Below, one piece after another: positions 37,316-47,389 of a stretch of DNA of 64,000 nt (position 1 is its first letter; each line of letters opens with the position of its first letter). The notes under the pieces were generated by a model. The model was not told where the DNA came from. It worked only from the letters and a program-made list of their open reading frames with translations, and did not search any database. Origin of the DNA: Bradyrhizobium sp. SZCCT0153 (GTDB lineage: Bacteria; Pseudomonadota; Alphaproteobacteria; Rhizobiales; Xanthobacteraceae); the NCBI RefSeq assembly GCF_018129995.1, contig NZ_JAFCKS010000001.1:124001-188000 (forward strand), read 5' to 3'. A program made the position numbers and the translations under genes.

Positions 37316-39397
37316 ATGACAATGTTTAAGAAATCGGTAAGTTCGCTCCTCCTGACCTTGATGGCCCTGCTCGCCGCCGGTGCGCTGATCTCTACGGCGC
37401 TCCAGATGGTCGGGGCGTTCGGCCGCTACAGCGACAGTCTCGAAACCGCGCGGCTCGCCGCCGCCGACAAGGCGATCTTCCACGGCGTTCTGTCGCTGCG
37501 AAACAATCGCGGCGATGCCCAGAGCGCAATCCTCGGCGACGACGATCCGCGCACCAAACTCGAAGCAGCGGAGAAGGCCGAGCAGGGCGGCTATGACGCC
37601 ATTGGCGCTGCGCTCGCAACGATCGAGTTCGCCCGCCGTGACGAGCTCGCCGGCACGCTGAAGCAGCGTTGGGGCGAAGCCGCTCCGCAATTCCAGCTGT
37701 TCTACGACGAAGCCAAGCGTCCGCGCGCCGAACGCAAGATCGAGCGGACCAACTCCTGGTACGATGCCGTCACCAAGGTGATCGACACGGCCAACCTCGC
37801 CTCCACCGCGGTGTCGAACCGTGCCTGGATGAACGACCCCTTCATCGCCCGCATGATCCAGGTCCGGCGCTTTGCCTGGCAGGTGCGCGACCGTTATGGA
37901 ATCCATTGTTCGTCCCTTCGCTCGAACGTCAACAGCAGCAAGCCGCTCGACGACAACCAGAAACGGTCGCTGGCGCAATGGGACGGCACCATCGCTTCCG
38001 GCTGGGCGGGCATGGCCGAATTGCTGGCTGCGCCCGACGTGGCGGCGGAGCTCGTCACCGCAGCGACGGACGCCAAGGCCAAGACCGATGGTGTCATGAA
38101 GCAGATCGGCGAGATCACCAAGAATTTCGACGGCAGCGGCAAGCCCGCGCTTCCCGCCTCGGAGTGGAACACGCTGTGCCAGTCGCCGTTCCCGCTCATC
38201 GTCGGGGTCGCGAACAAAGCGCTGGATCAGTCGATCGCGCGCGCCGAGACCGTTCAGGCCAAGGCGCTCTCCAATCTCGTCGTGCAGTCGCTCGCGTTCC
38301 TGCTCGCATTGGCCGTTACCCTGGCCGGCGTGTTCGTGGTGCGCAATCGCCTCATGCGCCCGGTGCGCGCCATCCTCGACGCCATCGCCAAGATCAGCGC
38401 CCGCGACTACGCAACGCCCGTTCCGCAATCCAGATATCCCGACGAGTTCGGCACCATGGCGGCCGCGCTCGAAAGCCTGCGCGAGAGTGCGGCGACCGCG
38501 GAACGGCTGGGCCAGGAACGCGAATCGCAGCAGGCGCTCCAGCTCGCCCGCTCCGGCACAGTCGATGCAGCGTGTCGCAGCTTCGACGACACCGTGCAGG
38601 CCGTCATCCAGAGCGTCGCTGCGTCGGCCAGGGAACTCGATGCGACCGCGACCGACGTGGGCTCGCTGGTCTCGGAATCGAGCAGCCAGACCGCGGCGGT
38701 CTCCTCCTCCGCCGAGCAGGCCACGAACAATCTCGAGACCATCGCGGCCGCGACCGAGGAACTCTCCGCATCCGTCGGCGAGATTTCCGCCCAGGTGCAG
38801 GCCAGCGCGCGTGAGGCGCGCGAGGCCGTGGCGCAGGCCGAGCAGACCAACGCGACGGTCGAGATCCTCGACCAGACGGCAAGCCGCATCGGCGAGGTCG
38901 TGAAGATGATCAACGCCATCGCCGGTCAGACCAATCTCCTGGCGCTGAACGCGACCATCGAAGCCGCGCGGGCCGGCGAAGCGGGCCGCGGCTTTGCCGT
39001 GGTTGCCGGCGAGGTCAAGAACCTCGCCGCCCAGACCGCAACGGCCACGGAAGAGATCTCGCGCCAGGTCGAGGAGATTCAGGGCGCCACGGGCCAGGCC
39101 GTCGCTGCCATCCGGTCGATCGGCGGCGCCATCGGCGGGATCGACGAGAAGATGACGGCGATTGCGGCCGCCGTCGAGGAGCAGCGCGCGGCCACCACCG
39201 AGATATCGCGCAACTTCCAGCAGGCCGCGCAGGGAACCCGCGAGGTCACTGACACCATCGGCAGCGTCGCCAGGCTCAACGAGGAGACCGGCAACGCCGG
39301 CACGGTGCTGTTCGAGTCCGTGAAGAAGATGTCGGCCGATTCCGATCGTCTCCGCGTCGCGGTCGAAGGCTTCCTCGGCGCGGTGAAAACGGCGTAA
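37316..39397 (+). CDS. Methyl-accepting chemotaxis protein
   Basis: This membrane chemoreceptor is about 693 residues. Span 1 is near residues 10-30 ([20 protein letters not shown]) and is followed by a long periplasmic sensor domain of about 280 residues. Span 2 ([22 protein letters not shown]) leads into HAMP ([17 protein letters not shown]), and the signalling hairpin tip is [24 protein letters not shown]. The C-terminus ends in VKTA with no CheR-tether pentapeptide. The sensor domain is longer than the usual 4HB type. The start may be 37271, 37316 or 37322. It is transcribed alone. Confidence 0.92.
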   Translation: MTMFKKSVSSLLLTLMALLAAGALISTALQMVGAFGRYSDSLETARLAAADKAIFHGVLSLRNNRGDAQSAILGDDDPRTKLEAAEKAEQGGYDAIGAALATIEFARRDELAGTLKQRWGEAAPQFQLFYDEAKRPRAERKIERTNSWYDAVTKVIDTANLASTAVSNRAWMNDPFIARMIQVRRFAWQVRDRYGIHCSSLRSNVNSSKPLDDNQKRSLAQWDGTIASGWAGMAELLAAPDVAAELVTAATDAKAKTDGVMKQIGEITKNFDGSGKPALPASEWNTLCQSPFPLIVGVANKALDQSIARAETVQAKALSNLVVQSLAFLLALAVTLAGVFVVRNRLMRPVRAILDAIAKISARDYATPVPQSRYPDEFGTMAAALESLRESAATAERLGQERESQQALQLARSGTVDAACRSFDDTVQAVIQSVAASARELDATATDVGSLVSESSSQTAAVSSSAEQATNNLETIAAATEELSASVGEISAQVQASAREAREAVAQAEQTNATVEILDQTASRIGEVVKMINAIAGQTNLLALNATIEAARAGEAGRGFAVVAGEVKNLAAQTATATEEISRQVEEIQGATGQAVAAIRSIGGAIGGIDEKMTAIAAAVEEQRAATTEISRNFQQAAQGTREVTDTIGSVARLNEETGNAGTVLFESVKKMSADSDRLRVAVEGFLGAVKTA

Positions 39398-39522
39398 TTC
39401 GATATCTCTGCATCCCAACGGCGTGCGGATCGGCATTGCCGCCGATCCGCGCGCCGGGTACATCTGTCGTGCTGCACGAGCGCAGCAACTGACGTAATAG
39501 CCTATCAGGGATGGAGAGTTCG

Positions 39523-40464
39523 ATGCCGGTTACGCCACACCACAAGGCCCAGCGCCCCTATCGCGGCGTGTTCCCGGTCGCGCCCACCATCTTCGACGAG
39601 CGCGGCGAGCTCGACCTCGAGGGCCAGCGCCGCTGCATCGATTTCATGATCGATGCCGGCTCAAACGGTCTCTGCATCCTCGCCAATTTCTCCGAGCAGT
39701 TCGTGCTCACCGATGCCGAGCGCGAGACCGTGATGCATGCGGTGCTGGAGCATGTCGCAGGCCGGGTTCCCGTGATCGTCACCACCACCCATTTCAGCTC
39801 GGCCGTCTGCGCCGCGCGCAGCCAGCAGGCCGAGGCCGCCGGTGCCGCGATGGTGATGGTCATGCCGCCTTATCACGGCGCGACCTTCCGCGTGCCGGAG
39901 AAAGGCGTGGTCGAATTCTTCAAGGTGCTCTCGGGCGCGATCAACATTCCGATCATGATCCAGGACGCGCCAGTGGCGGGCACGCCGCTCTCGGTCGAGC
40001 TGCTTGCCCGGCTCGCGCGCGACTTCTCCAACATCCGCTATTTCAAGATCGAGGTGCCGGGCGCGGCCGCAAAGCTGCGCAGCCTGATCGAGGCTGGCAG
40101 CAAGGACATCGAGGGTCCCTGGGACGGCGAGGAGGCGATCACGCTCTTGGCCGATCTCGATGCCGGCGCCACCGGCGCCATGACCGGCGGCGGCTATCCC
40201 GACGGCATCCGTCAGATCATCGATCCCTATTTCGCGGGCAGGCGCGAGGAGGCGAAAGCCGCCTATGAGCGCTGGCTGCCGCTGATCAACTACGAAAACC
40301 GCCAATGCGGCCTGATCGCCTGCAAGGCGATGATGCAGGCGGGCGGCGTGATCAAGTCGGATGCGGTGCGCCATCCGCTCCAGCCGCTGCACCCGGCGAC
40401 GCGGGCAGGGTTGCTGGAGCTCGCGAAGGAGCGCGATGCGCTGGCGCTGCGGTGGGGGAAGTAG
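39523..40464 (+). CDS. DapA-family enzyme, possibly L-2-keto-3-deoxyarabonate dehydratase
   Basis: This 313-residue TIM-barrel of the DapA family has GVFPVAPTIFDERGELD at the start, the GxxGLCILANFSEQF substrate loop and the Schiff-base lysine in NIRYFKIEVPGAAAKL. It differs from true DapA in the active loop and C-terminus (NYENRQCGLIACKAMMQAGGVIKSD). This resembles, as far as I recall, the sugar-acid dehydratases of the Azospirillum L-arabinose pathway. ATG 39523 has GGAG eight bases upstream. No sugar-acid genes flank it, so the substrate is open. Confidence 0.75.
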   Translation: MPVTPHHKAQRPYRGVFPVAPTIFDERGELDLEGQRRCIDFMIDAGSNGLCILANFSEQFVLTDAERETVMHAVLEHVAGRVPVIVTTTHFSSAVCAARSQQAEAAGAAMVMVMPPYHGATFRVPEKGVVEFFKVLSGAINIPIMIQDAPVAGTPLSVELLARLARDFSNIRYFKIEVPGAAAKLRSLIEAGSKDIEGPWDGEEAITLLADLDAGATGAMTGGGYPDGIRQIIDPYFAGRREEAKAAYERWLPLINYENRQCGLIACKAMMQAGGVIKSDAVRHPLQPLHPATRAGLLELAKERDALALRWGK

Positions 40465-40745
40465 TGTTGCACCCATTCGGTTGTCGCTAGGTCTCTCGGC
40501 AACACCGCCTTTGCGCGGGCGAAGCCGAGTGTGAGGTGCGCGCTTGGCCTGTTCCCACCGGCTTCCATGTGATTGAAAGCGTCGAATCAGCGCGGTTCGG
40601 GCTGTTTCCCGCAGGCCGACGATGACGTATTATACGCCCGCCAACCAGGTCCGCGGAGCTTCCCAAGACGCCGCCTAGCGGCTCCTCAATATGCCGCTAT
40701 TCCGGGCCAGGTTGGAGCAAGCCGACGAAACAGGGAGGCAGTGCC

Positions 40746-42146
40746 ATGACGATGAGGCCGGATCCCACCTTTCACGCATCGCCCAAGCTGGCGATGGAAG
40801 CGCCTGCGGAGAACTTTGCCTACACGTTGCTGCTCAGTCCGGACTTCTCAAAACCCGATGCTCTCGCGGTCATCGACGTCAAGCCGGGATCGCAGACCTA
40901 CAGCCAAATCGTCCACACGGTGACGATGCCCAACAAGGGCGATGAGTTTCATCACTTTGGCTGGAATGCCTGCTCCTCCGCCTTGTCGCCGCTCGCCGGA
41001 CATGCCTTCATCGAGCGACGCTATCTCATCATCCCCGGGATACGCTCGTCGCGGATCTACATCATCGATACCAAGCCCGATCCGACCAAAGCCAAAATCC
41101 ACAAGATCATCGAGCCCGAAGAAGTCTTCAAAAAGACCGGCTATTCGCGGCCGCATACCATCCATTGCGGGCCGGACGGCATCTATGTGAGCACGCTGGG
41201 CGGCGGCGGCAAGGACGGCACCAACGGGCCTCCAGGCGTCTTCATCATGGATTGCGAGACGTTCGAGATCCTTGGACGATGGGAGATCGACCGCGGTCCG
41301 CAGACGCTGCACTATGATTTCTGGTGGAACCTGCCGCGCGACTACATGGTGACGAGCGAATGGGCGTTGCCGCCGCAGTTCGAGAACGGGATCGTCCCGG
41401 AAGACCTGCTGGCGAATAAGTATGGCCATCGTCTCCACTTCTGGGATCTCCGCGCCCGTCGCAACGTGCAGACCATCGACCTTGGCGCCAATCATCAGAT
41501 GGCGCTGGAGGTACGGCCGGCGCACGATCCGGTTCGCGAATACGGCTTCGTAGGCGTTGTGGTCGACACCACGAATCTCGAAGCATCGATCTGGACCTGG
41601 TGGCGCGAAGGCGGAAGTTTCCATGCGGAGAAGACAGCGACGATCCCGCCCGAGCCCGCGCCAAAGGAGAAGCTCCCGCCGCTGCTCCAGGGCTTTGGTG
41701 CCGTGCCACCGCTGGTGACCGATATCGACCTGTCGATGGATGACCGGTTTCTCTATGTCTCGTGCTGGGGCACGGGTGAAATGCGCCAGTACGACGTGAG
41801 TGATCCGCGAAAGCCGAAGCTTGCGGGCTCGGTTCACATCGGCGGCATCGCGCGCCGCACCCCCCATCCGAACGGCAAGGCATTTGCGGCCGGTCCGCAG
41901 ATGGTGGAGATTAGCCGCGACGGCAGGCGCGTGTACTGGACCAATTCGCTCTATTCCACCTGGGATGACCAGTTCTATCCCGACGGCGTTCCGGGTGTGG
42001 AGGTCATGGCCAATGTCGGTCGCAATGGCGGCCTCGAGCTCGACAAGAACTACTTCGTGAGCTTCCCCGACGGATATCGTGCGCACCAGATCAGGCTGGA
42101 AGGCGGCGATTGTTCGACGGACTCCTTTTGCTACCCGTCGGCCTAG
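40746..42146 (+). CDS. mtoX: Selenium-binding protein 1 homologue / methanethiol oxidase
   Basis: This is a 466-residue SBP56-family beta-propeller. The signature HHFGWNACSSAL near residue 70 carries the conserved cysteine. IPGIRSSRIYIIDTKPDP, GYSRPHTIHCGPDGIYVS, QTLHYDFWWNLPRDYMVTSEW and VSCWGTGEMRQYDVSDP follow the family. Bacterial members oxidise methanethiol to formaldehyde, H2S and H2O2 and need copper. No secretion signal is obvious. The 280 bp upstream hold no gene. The next gene, a membrane protein, overlaps its 3' end by 37 bp. Confidence 0.88.
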   Translation: MTMRPDPTFHASPKLAMEAPAENFAYTLLLSPDFSKPDALAVIDVKPGSQTYSQIVHTVTMPNKGDEFHHFGWNACSSALSPLAGHAFIERRYLIIPGIRSSRIYIIDTKPDPTKAKIHKIIEPEEVFKKTGYSRPHTIHCGPDGIYVSTLGGGGKDGTNGPPGVFIMDCETFEILGRWEIDRGPQTLHYDFWWNLPRDYMVTSEWALPPQFENGIVPEDLLANKYGHRLHFWDLRARRNVQTIDLGANHQMALEVRPAHDPVREYGFVGVVVDTTNLEASIWTWWREGGSFHAEKTATIPPEPAPKEKLPPLLQGFGAVPPLVTDIDLSMDDRFLYVSCWGTGEMRQYDVSDPRKPKLAGSVHIGGIARRTPHPNGKAFAAGPQMVEISRDGRRVYWTNSLYSTWDDQFYPDGVPGVEVMANVGRNGGLELDKNYFVSFPDGYRAHQIRLEGGDCSTDSFCYPSA

Positions 42147-42817
42147 ATTGGGCACACGCGAGCCTCGGCTGGCTGTGGCTCGCCCTCGTTGCGAGCGGCC
42201 TCTATCACGGGGTCAATCCGGGAATGGGCTGGCCGCTCGCCGTTTCGGCCGGGCTCATGGACAGGAGCCCGCGCGCGCTCTTTCGTGCGTTGTGGGCTCT
42301 GGCGGCCGGACATCTCCTGGCAACACTTCTCGTGCTGCTGCCATTCGCGTTCCTGCTCGTGCTGGCCAAGTGGCAGCATTCGATCCAGCTCGGCGCGAGC
42401 CTTCTCGTCATCGGCTTCGGCGTCTATCGGCTGGTCGAGCGGCGCCATCCGCGCACGCTGGCACGAATTCCGCCAACGCAATTGGCGCTCTGGTCATTTG
42501 CGGTTGCCATTGCTCACGGCGCCGCCTTGATGCTCGTGCCGATCTATCTCGGGCTGTGCCAGGCCTTCGAACTCGATGCCGGCCATGAGGCTGCCGGCGC
42601 GCTGATGAAGGCAAGTCTCGGGATGGCGGTGCTGGTGTCTTTGGTGCACGTGGCCGCCATGGTCAGCGCCGGCGGATGTCTGGCGTGGCTGGTCTATCGT
42701 CATCTGGGATTAAGGTTCGTCTCGCGAAGCTGGTTCAATCTGGATGTCATCTGGGCGACCAGCCTCGTTCTGGTTGGCGTTGTGGCGCTCGTCTTCAATC
42801 TCGCGAGCTGGCACTGA
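42110..42817 (+). CDS. Multi-span membrane protein coupled to mtoX
   Basis: This 235-residue protein has about six hydrophobic spans. Its first span ends in GLYHGVNPGMGWPLAVSAGL, an HG-x-N-PG-MGW signature, and a second histidine lies in FAVAIAHGAALMLVP. The layout recalls the HupE/UreJ or NiCoT-like metal permeases, so transport of copper or another metal for the neighbouring methanethiol oxidase is one idea (inference). It overlaps mtoX by 37 bp in another frame, an unusually long overlap that suggests translational coupling. Confidence 0.7.
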   Translation: MFDGLLLLPVGLDWAHASLGWLWLALVASGLYHGVNPGMGWPLAVSAGLMDRSPRALFRALWALAAGHLLATLLVLLPFAFLLVLAKWQHSIQLGASLLVIGFGVYRLVERRHPRTLARIPPTQLALWSFAVAIAHGAALMLVPIYLGLCQAFELDAGHEAAGALMKASLGMAVLVSLVHVAAMVSAGGCLAWLVYRHLGLRFVSRSWFNLDVIWATSLVLVGVVALVFNLASWH

Positions 42818-42820
42818 CGC

Positions 42821-43519
42821 CTATCGCGTCAAAGCCCACTCGCCGATGATGCGAAACCTCGCCTTGGCATCGTCCTGCCTGAACAGTGCGATGCGATCGA
42901 TCGCCAGCGTGTCGAGACCGAGCGTCGCAAACCTCGCCCGCAGCATGTCCAGAATCGGCCCGCGCCGCTCCGCGTCCAGCCGCCCCGTCAGCGTCATGTG
43001 GAAGCGGAATTCCTCCATCACGTAAGGGTAGCCCCAGCGATCGAGATTGTCGCGCTGCCGTTCGCTGAGCTTCTCGGGCTTGCGCCGCGCGCGGTCCTCA
43101 CTGGTGAGAGCGACGCGGAAGGAATCGAAATCGCGAACGCAGTCTGCGGCGAGCTCTTGAAGCGCGTCGACCGGCACGGCCGGGATGACGGCGATGAAGC
43201 CGCTGATGGAATCGACGACCGGGCGGATCACGGGAATAGGCCGCGCCTTGCCTGCGAACGCGGCACAGGCCGCCATGAGATCGGCCTCGCTCTTGTCGGG
43301 CGCGAGCGCCATCGGCGCCTTCAGCGTGCCGTGAAAGCCGTATTTGCGCGGATCGGCGGTGATGTCGCGCCAGTCCGGCGCGAGATGCGTTGCGTCGGCG
43401 GGAAAAGGCAGCTCGTCGCCGGTGGTGGCGTCATAACCGAGCAGCTCGGCGCCGAAGCGGGAGAGGGCGCTGTCGGCGTCTGCGGCAAAATAGATCGCGT
43501 AGCGGGGAAAACCTGTCAT
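42821..43519 (-). CDS. DUF1045 phosphonate-locus 2H phosphoesterase
   Basis: This 232-residue protein matches the phosphonate-associated DUF1045 family (2H phosphoesterase superfamily). Its two catalytic histidine motifs are KYGFHGTLKAPMAL and FRFHMTLTGRLD, with an FxxYP-type strand between. No phnP gene is present in the window. Because 2H enzymes open cyclic phosphates, it may hydrolyse 5-phosphoribosyl 1,2-cyclic phosphate, the step PhnP performs in E. coli. That substitution is inference. It is last in a leftward operon with a second phnM and an acyltransferase gene. Confidence 0.85.
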   Translation of the reverse strand: MTGFPRYAIYFAADADSALSRFGAELLGYDATTGDELPFPADATHLAPDWRDITADPRKYGFHGTLKAPMALAPDKSEADLMAACAAFAGKARPIPVIRPVVDSISGFIAVIPAVPVDALQELAADCVRDFDSFRVALTSEDRARRKPEKLSERQRDNLDRWGYPYVMEEFRFHMTLTGRLDAERRGPILDMLRARFATLGLDTLAIDRIALFRQDDAKARFRIIGEWALTR

Positions 43520-43537
43520 TGCCTCAGCATAACGAAT

Positions 43538-44731
43538 TTAGGCCGCGACGACAGCCTCGCGCGGCGTTGCCACTGCTGCGAGCAGCCGCGTCGCATCGGT
43601 AAGATGGACGAGCTTGCCGCCTGATATCACCGCGATCAGACGCGGCCGCAGCAGCACGCTGTCGTCGACCAGCAGAATGTCCGCGCGCCGTCCTTCCGCG
43701 AGCACACCGCGATCGGCAAGGCCGGTCGCGCGCGCGGGCGCGGCGGAAACCAGGTCCCAGGCTTGCGTCAGCGGCAGCACGCCGTCGGCGGCTAGACGGA
43801 ACGCGGCGAGCAGCTGCGCGGGATAGTAATAGTCCGACGCCAGCACCGAGCAGAGGCCCTTGCCGATCATGTCGGATGCCTTGGTCCAGCCGGTGTGGCT
43901 GCCGCCGCGCACGACGTTCGGCGCCCCGTAGACGATGGCGTCGCCGTGGCTCGCGGCCTCCCGCGCCGTCTCCTCGTTGATCGGAAACTCCGCGATACCC
44001 ACCCCCATGGCGCGAAATTCCTGCCGCATCGCCGGCGTCGCATCGTCGTGCGAGAGCATGCGCACCTCCGCTGCCCGGGCCGCGGCGGCGAGCCGGGTGA
44101 TCGAAGCGGGAACGTCGGCGGCGCGCGAAACGATGTGCGCGACCAGGGTGTCGAAATCCTCGCTCGACAATCCCGTGCGCTCCACCATGCGGTTGCGCTT
44201 GCGCGGGTTGGAGATGTCGGCAACGACCCCGTCCATGTGGTCGTTGAAGGCGAACAGGTCGACGCGGCCCTCGGCGAGCCACTGGCTGATCTCGGCTTCG
44301 GCCTCGAGATTGTAGGTCTCGTGCCGCAGGTGGAAGCGGGTGTCGGCAGCGAACTGCGGGCGCTGCCGCTCGATCGCCTCCATCAAGCCACGCGCATTTC
44401 CGGCGCTGCGCAGGCCCGGCTCCCACGAACAGGTCGTGGCGTGAAACACCGTGGTGATGCCGTTGCTGATCGCCTGACGGTCGCTGTCGGCGAGCGCCAC
44501 GTCGATCGGGAAGTCGACGCCGGCGCGCGGCATCATCTGGCGCTCGAAGGCATCGCCGTGCAGATCGACGATGCCCGGCAGCACCAGCAGGTTGCCCGCA
44601 TCGAGCGCCAGCCGTGCACGGTCGCGCGAGGCATCGACCTGCGCAATGTCCGTTCCGGACACGAGAATCGAAGTCTCGACGAGTTCGGAGCCGATCAGGG
44701 CGCGGCCGCCTTCGAGAAAGATGTCTGTCAC
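43538..44731 (-). CDS. Divergent PhnM paralogue (amidohydrolase)
   Basis: This is a 397-residue amidohydrolase. It shares with PhnM the [25 protein letters not shown] metal-site region, [41 protein letters not shown] and [19 protein letters not shown]. It differs in having HGD rather than HTD and NDHMDG in place of the MDHTPGQRQF of canonical PhnM. A canonical phnM lies in the main operon (54696-55853), so this copy may act on a different phosphonate-pathway ester. Start overlaps the transferase gene by 4 bp. It ends 18 bp before the DUF1045 gene. Confidence 0.85.
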   Translation of the reverse strand: MTDIFLEGGRALIGSELVETSILVSGTDIAQVDASRDRARLALDAGNLLVLPGIVDLHGDAFERQMMPRAGVDFPIDVALADSDRQAISNGITTVFHATTCSWEPGLRSAGNARGLMEAIERQRPQFAADTRFHLRHETYNLEAEAEISQWLAEGRVDLFAFNDHMDGVVADISNPRKRNRMVERTGLSSEDFDTLVAHIVSRAADVPASITRLAAAARAAEVRMLSHDDATPAMRQEFRAMGVGIAEFPINEETAREAASHGDAIVYGAPNVVRGGSHTGWTKASDMIGKGLCSVLASDYYYPAQLLAAFRLAADGVLPLTQAWDLVSAAPARATGLADRGVLAEGRRADILLVDDSVLLRPRLIAVISGGKLVHLTDATRLLAAVATPREAVVAA

Positions 44732-45390
44732 GCGACCGCGCTTCGCTTGCTGCTGCGGGAGGAGCTTGCCCGTGCTTCGTATGTCGAAAGAAAATCTTCA
44801 ATCCCGAGCTTGCGGAAACCGGGCAGTGCTTCACGCAATTTGTCGTGATCCCAATCCCACCAGGAGAGCCTGGCAAGCCGCCCTGCGACCTCTTCCGAAA
44901 ATCGACGCCGCATGATGCGGGCCGGATTGCCGGCGACGATGGCGTAGGCCGGCACGTCCTTGGTGACGATGGCGCCGGCGGCGATCACCGCGCCGGTGCC
45001 GATGTTGCGGCCCGGCAGCACGATGGCACCGTGGCCGATCCAGACGTCATGGCCGATATGGACGTGGTGCTGCCGCCGCCAGCCGAAGAACTCGGTGTCG
45101 TCACTCTCGCCGGGGAAGTAGGCGCTGGAGCGATAGGTGAAATGCGCCTGGGTCGCGCGATGCATCGGATGATTGCCGGGGTTGATGCGCGTCATCGCCG
45201 CGATCGAGCAGAATTTTCCGATGGTGGCGTAGGTGATCTGCGCGTCGTTCACAACATAGGAGTAGTTGCCCATCGTGACTTCATTCAGGATCGTGCGCGC
45301 GCCGACTTCGGTATAGGTGCCGAGCCTGGTCTCATGGAGCTTCGCCGTGGAATCGATGGTCGGTTCGACCGAGAGCGCTTTACCGGCCAT
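44728..45390 (-). CDS. Hexapeptide-repeat acyltransferase of the phosphonate cluster
   Basis: This left-handed beta-helix acetyltransferase-like protein has about 220 residues. It has hexapeptide repeats ([66 protein letters not shown]) and the usual histidine-tip [11 protein letters not shown]. It matches the transferase family found in phn loci and may acetylate aminoalkylphosphonates before or after uptake, as PhnO does in E. coli. ATG 45390 is chosen because upstream ATGs (for example 45450) fall inside the Pho box. Confidence 0.82.
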   Translation of the reverse strand: MAGKALSVEPTIDSTAKLHETRLGTYTEVGARTILNEVTMGNYSYVVNDAQITYATIGKFCSIAAMTRINPGNHPMHRATQAHFTYRSSAYFPGESDDTEFFGWRRQHHVHIGHDVWIGHGAIVLPGRNIGTGAVIAAGAIVTKDVPAYAIVAGNPARIMRRRFSEEVAGRLARLSWWDWDHDKLREALPGFRKLGIEDFLSTYEARASSSRSSKRSAVA

Positions 45391-45437
45391 GCGGCATCCA
45401 TAAGATCGAGGGCGGGCGTACCTCTTCGAGCGGCTTG

Positions 45438-45466
45438 ATGACAACGTCATGACGATGTGATGACAA
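45438..45466 (-). promoter_or_regulatory. Pho box, three heptamers, facing the acyltransferase-phnM2 operon
   Basis: Read on the minus strand, three PhoB-like heptamers occur with exactly 11-bp spacing: TTGTCAT (45460-45466), TCGTCAT (45449-45455) and TTGTCAT (45438-45444). Two dimers worth of PhoB half-sites are expected to activate the leftward promoter under phosphate limitation. Confidence 0.75.
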
Positions 45467-45501
45467 GGGAAGGTGTGCATGATCGTCGCACCGCAGCGCG
45501 C

Positions 45502-45519
45502 GTGTCACACAAGTGTCAA
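45502..45519 (+). promoter_or_regulatory. Pho box facing phnC
   Basis: GTGTCAC (45502-45508) and GTGTCAA (45513-45519) are direct repeats 11 bp apart, the spacing of PhoB half-sites (CTGTCAT-like). They lie 45 bp before the phnC start, where a PhoB-dependent promoter would be placed. Confidence 0.75.
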
Positions 45520-45563
45520 GCACCAGCGATAGCGGTTGGTCCCAGCATACTCTGGAGCCCTGC

Positions 45564-46373
45564 ATGCTGGTGGTGGAAGGTCTGACGTGTCGCTTCGGCG
45601 TGAAAGCCGCGGTGGACGACGCTTCATTTCAAGTTTCCCCCGGCGGCTTCGTCGGTGTGATCGGGCGCTCCGGCGCTGGCAAGTCGACCATGCTGCGCAT
45701 GATCAATCGCCTCGCGACGCCGACGCAGGGCCGCATCCTGTTCGACGGCCTCGACGTCACCGCGCTGCGCGGCAAGGAGTTGCGGCAGTGGCGGGCGCGC
45801 TCGGCGATGATCTTCCAGCAGTTCAACCTGGTCGGGCGGCTCGATGTTCTCACCAACGTCCTGATGGGGCGCCTCGCGACGATGCCGGCCTGGCGCTCGC
45901 TGACGCAGACCTGGCCCGAGACTGACAAGGCGCTGGCGATGTCGGCGCTCGAACAGTTCGACATCGCCTCGCTCGCCGCCCAGCGCGCCGACCAGCTTTC
46001 CGGTGGCCAGCAGCAGCGCGTCGCGATTGCCCGCGCGCTGGTGCAGCAACCCGACATCATCCTCGCCGACGAGCCGATCGCCTCGCTCGACCCGCGCAAC
46101 ACCAAGATCGTCATGGATGCGCTGCTGCGCATCAACAAGCACTTTGGCATCACCGTGCTCTGCAACCTGCATTCGCTCGACCTGGCGCGCAGCTATTGCG
46201 ACCGCCTGATCGGCATGGCGCAGGGCCGCGTGGTGTTCGACGGCGCGCCGGCCGAGCTGACCGACCATGTCGCGCGCGAGCTTTACGATCTCGAAGCCAC
46301 GGACGTCATGGGCGGCACGCCTGTACCGGCGCCCGAGGGCATTCCAGCGCTTGGAACGGCGGCCGCCGCCTGA
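45564..46373 (+). CDS. phnC: Phosphonate ABC transporter ATP-binding protein
   Basis: This 269-residue ABC ATPase powers the PhnCDE phosphonate importer. Walker A is [12 protein letters not shown], the Q-loop is [19 protein letters not shown], the signature is [15 protein letters not shown], and Walker B is [13 protein letters not shown]. The frame begins at 45513, but ATG 45564 with GGAG seven bases upstream starts right at the domain ([12 protein letters not shown]). A Pho box lies just upstream. phnD follows after 65 bp. Confidence 0.95.
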   Translation: MLVVEGLTCRFGVKAAVDDASFQVSPGGFVGVIGRSGAGKSTMLRMINRLATPTQGRILFDGLDVTALRGKELRQWRARSAMIFQQFNLVGRLDVLTNVLMGRLATMPAWRSLTQTWPETDKALAMSALEQFDIASLAAQRADQLSGGQQQRVAIARALVQQPDIILADEPIASLDPRNTKIVMDALLRINKHFGITVLCNLHSLDLARSYCDRLIGMAQGRVVFDGAPAELTDHVARELYDLEATDVMGGTPVPAPEGIPALGTAAAA

Positions 46374-46438
46374 GCGGCGCCTCATCTGCTTAGTTGCCAG
46401 TTTTGCGTCAACCGACCCCAACCGATGGAGAGGGTACC

Positions 46439-47368
46439 ATGATCACTCGCAGACTAGTTCTTGCCGGCACCGCCGCGCTCGCCTTTGCCGGATCTGCTTC
46501 CGCCGAAGACTGGAAGACGAAATATCCGGAGATCACCTTCGCCGTGATCCCGGCCGAGAACGGCTCCGGCGTCACCGAGCGCTACGGGCCTTTCGTCAAC
46601 TATCTGTCGAAGGAGCTCGGCATCAAGGTGACCCTGCGTGTCGCCAACGACTACGCGGCCGTCATCGAAGGCCAGCGTGCCGGCAACATCCATATCGGCT
46701 ATTACGGCCCTGCCTCGTTCGCGCGCGCCCGCCTGACCGGCGTCAAGACCGACGCCTTCGTGATCGACGTCAACGCCGACGGCTCGAAGGGCTACTACTC
46801 GGTGTTCTACGTGCTGGCGAAGTCGCCGTACCAGAAGGTCGAAGAGCTCAAGGGCAAGAATCTCGGCCTGGTCGATCCGAACTCGACCTCAGGCAACAAC
46901 ATGCCGCGTTTCAAGCTGAACCAGATGGGCATCGATCCCGACGCCTATTTCTCCAAGGTCATCTTCACCGGCAGCCATGAGAACGCCGTGCTGGCCCTGG
47001 CTCAGGGCACGGTCGACGTCGCCGCCAACTGGTGGAATGCCGACGACGATTCCAACCTGACCCGCATGCTCAACAAAGGCATGGTGAAGTCGGCTGACGG
47101 CACCGTGATGAAGAAGGAAGACTTCCGCATCATCGTGAAGTCCGACCTCATCATCAACTCGCCCTACGCCTATCTCAGCGACCTCCCGGACGACATGAAG
47201 GCGGCGATCAAGAAGGCCTTCCTTGAGGCGGCGCAGAAGGATCCCGAGGCGTTCAAGAAGCTCTCCGACGGCAAGAACAAGCCGTGGGAGCCGACCGTCA
47301 ATGACGATTACAACAAGACCATCGAGCTGATCAAGTTCGTCGACAATCTGCGCAAGAAGGCGTCCTGA
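46439..47368 (+). CDS. phnD: Phosphonate ABC transporter substrate-binding protein
   Basis: This 309-residue periplasmic binding protein has a signal peptide (LVLAGTAALAFAGSASA). The ligand-binding region shows FAVIPAENGSGVTERYGPF, the tyrosine in IGYYGPASFARAR, and DPNSTSGNNMPRFKL with serine/threonine phosphonate-oxygen contacts. GGAGAGGG precedes the ATG. A strong hairpin lies between this gene and phnE, which would make phnD the most abundant product of the operon, as needed for a binding protein. Confidence 0.95.
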   Translation: MITRRLVLAGTAALAFAGSASAEDWKTKYPEITFAVIPAENGSGVTERYGPFVNYLSKELGIKVTLRVANDYAAVIEGQRAGNIHIGYYGPASFARARLTGVKTDAFVIDVNADGSKGYYSVFYVLAKSPYQKVEELKGKNLGLVDPNSTSGNNMPRFKLNQMGIDPDAYFSKVIFTGSHENAVLALAQGTVDVAANWWNADDDSNLTRMLNKGMVKSADGTVMKKEDFRIIVKSDLIINSPYAYLSDLPDDMKAAIKKAFLEAAQKDPEAFKKLSDGKNKPWEPTVNDDYNKTIELIKFVDNLRKKAS

Positions 47369-47389
47369 TCACGTCAGGACGATGCACTG

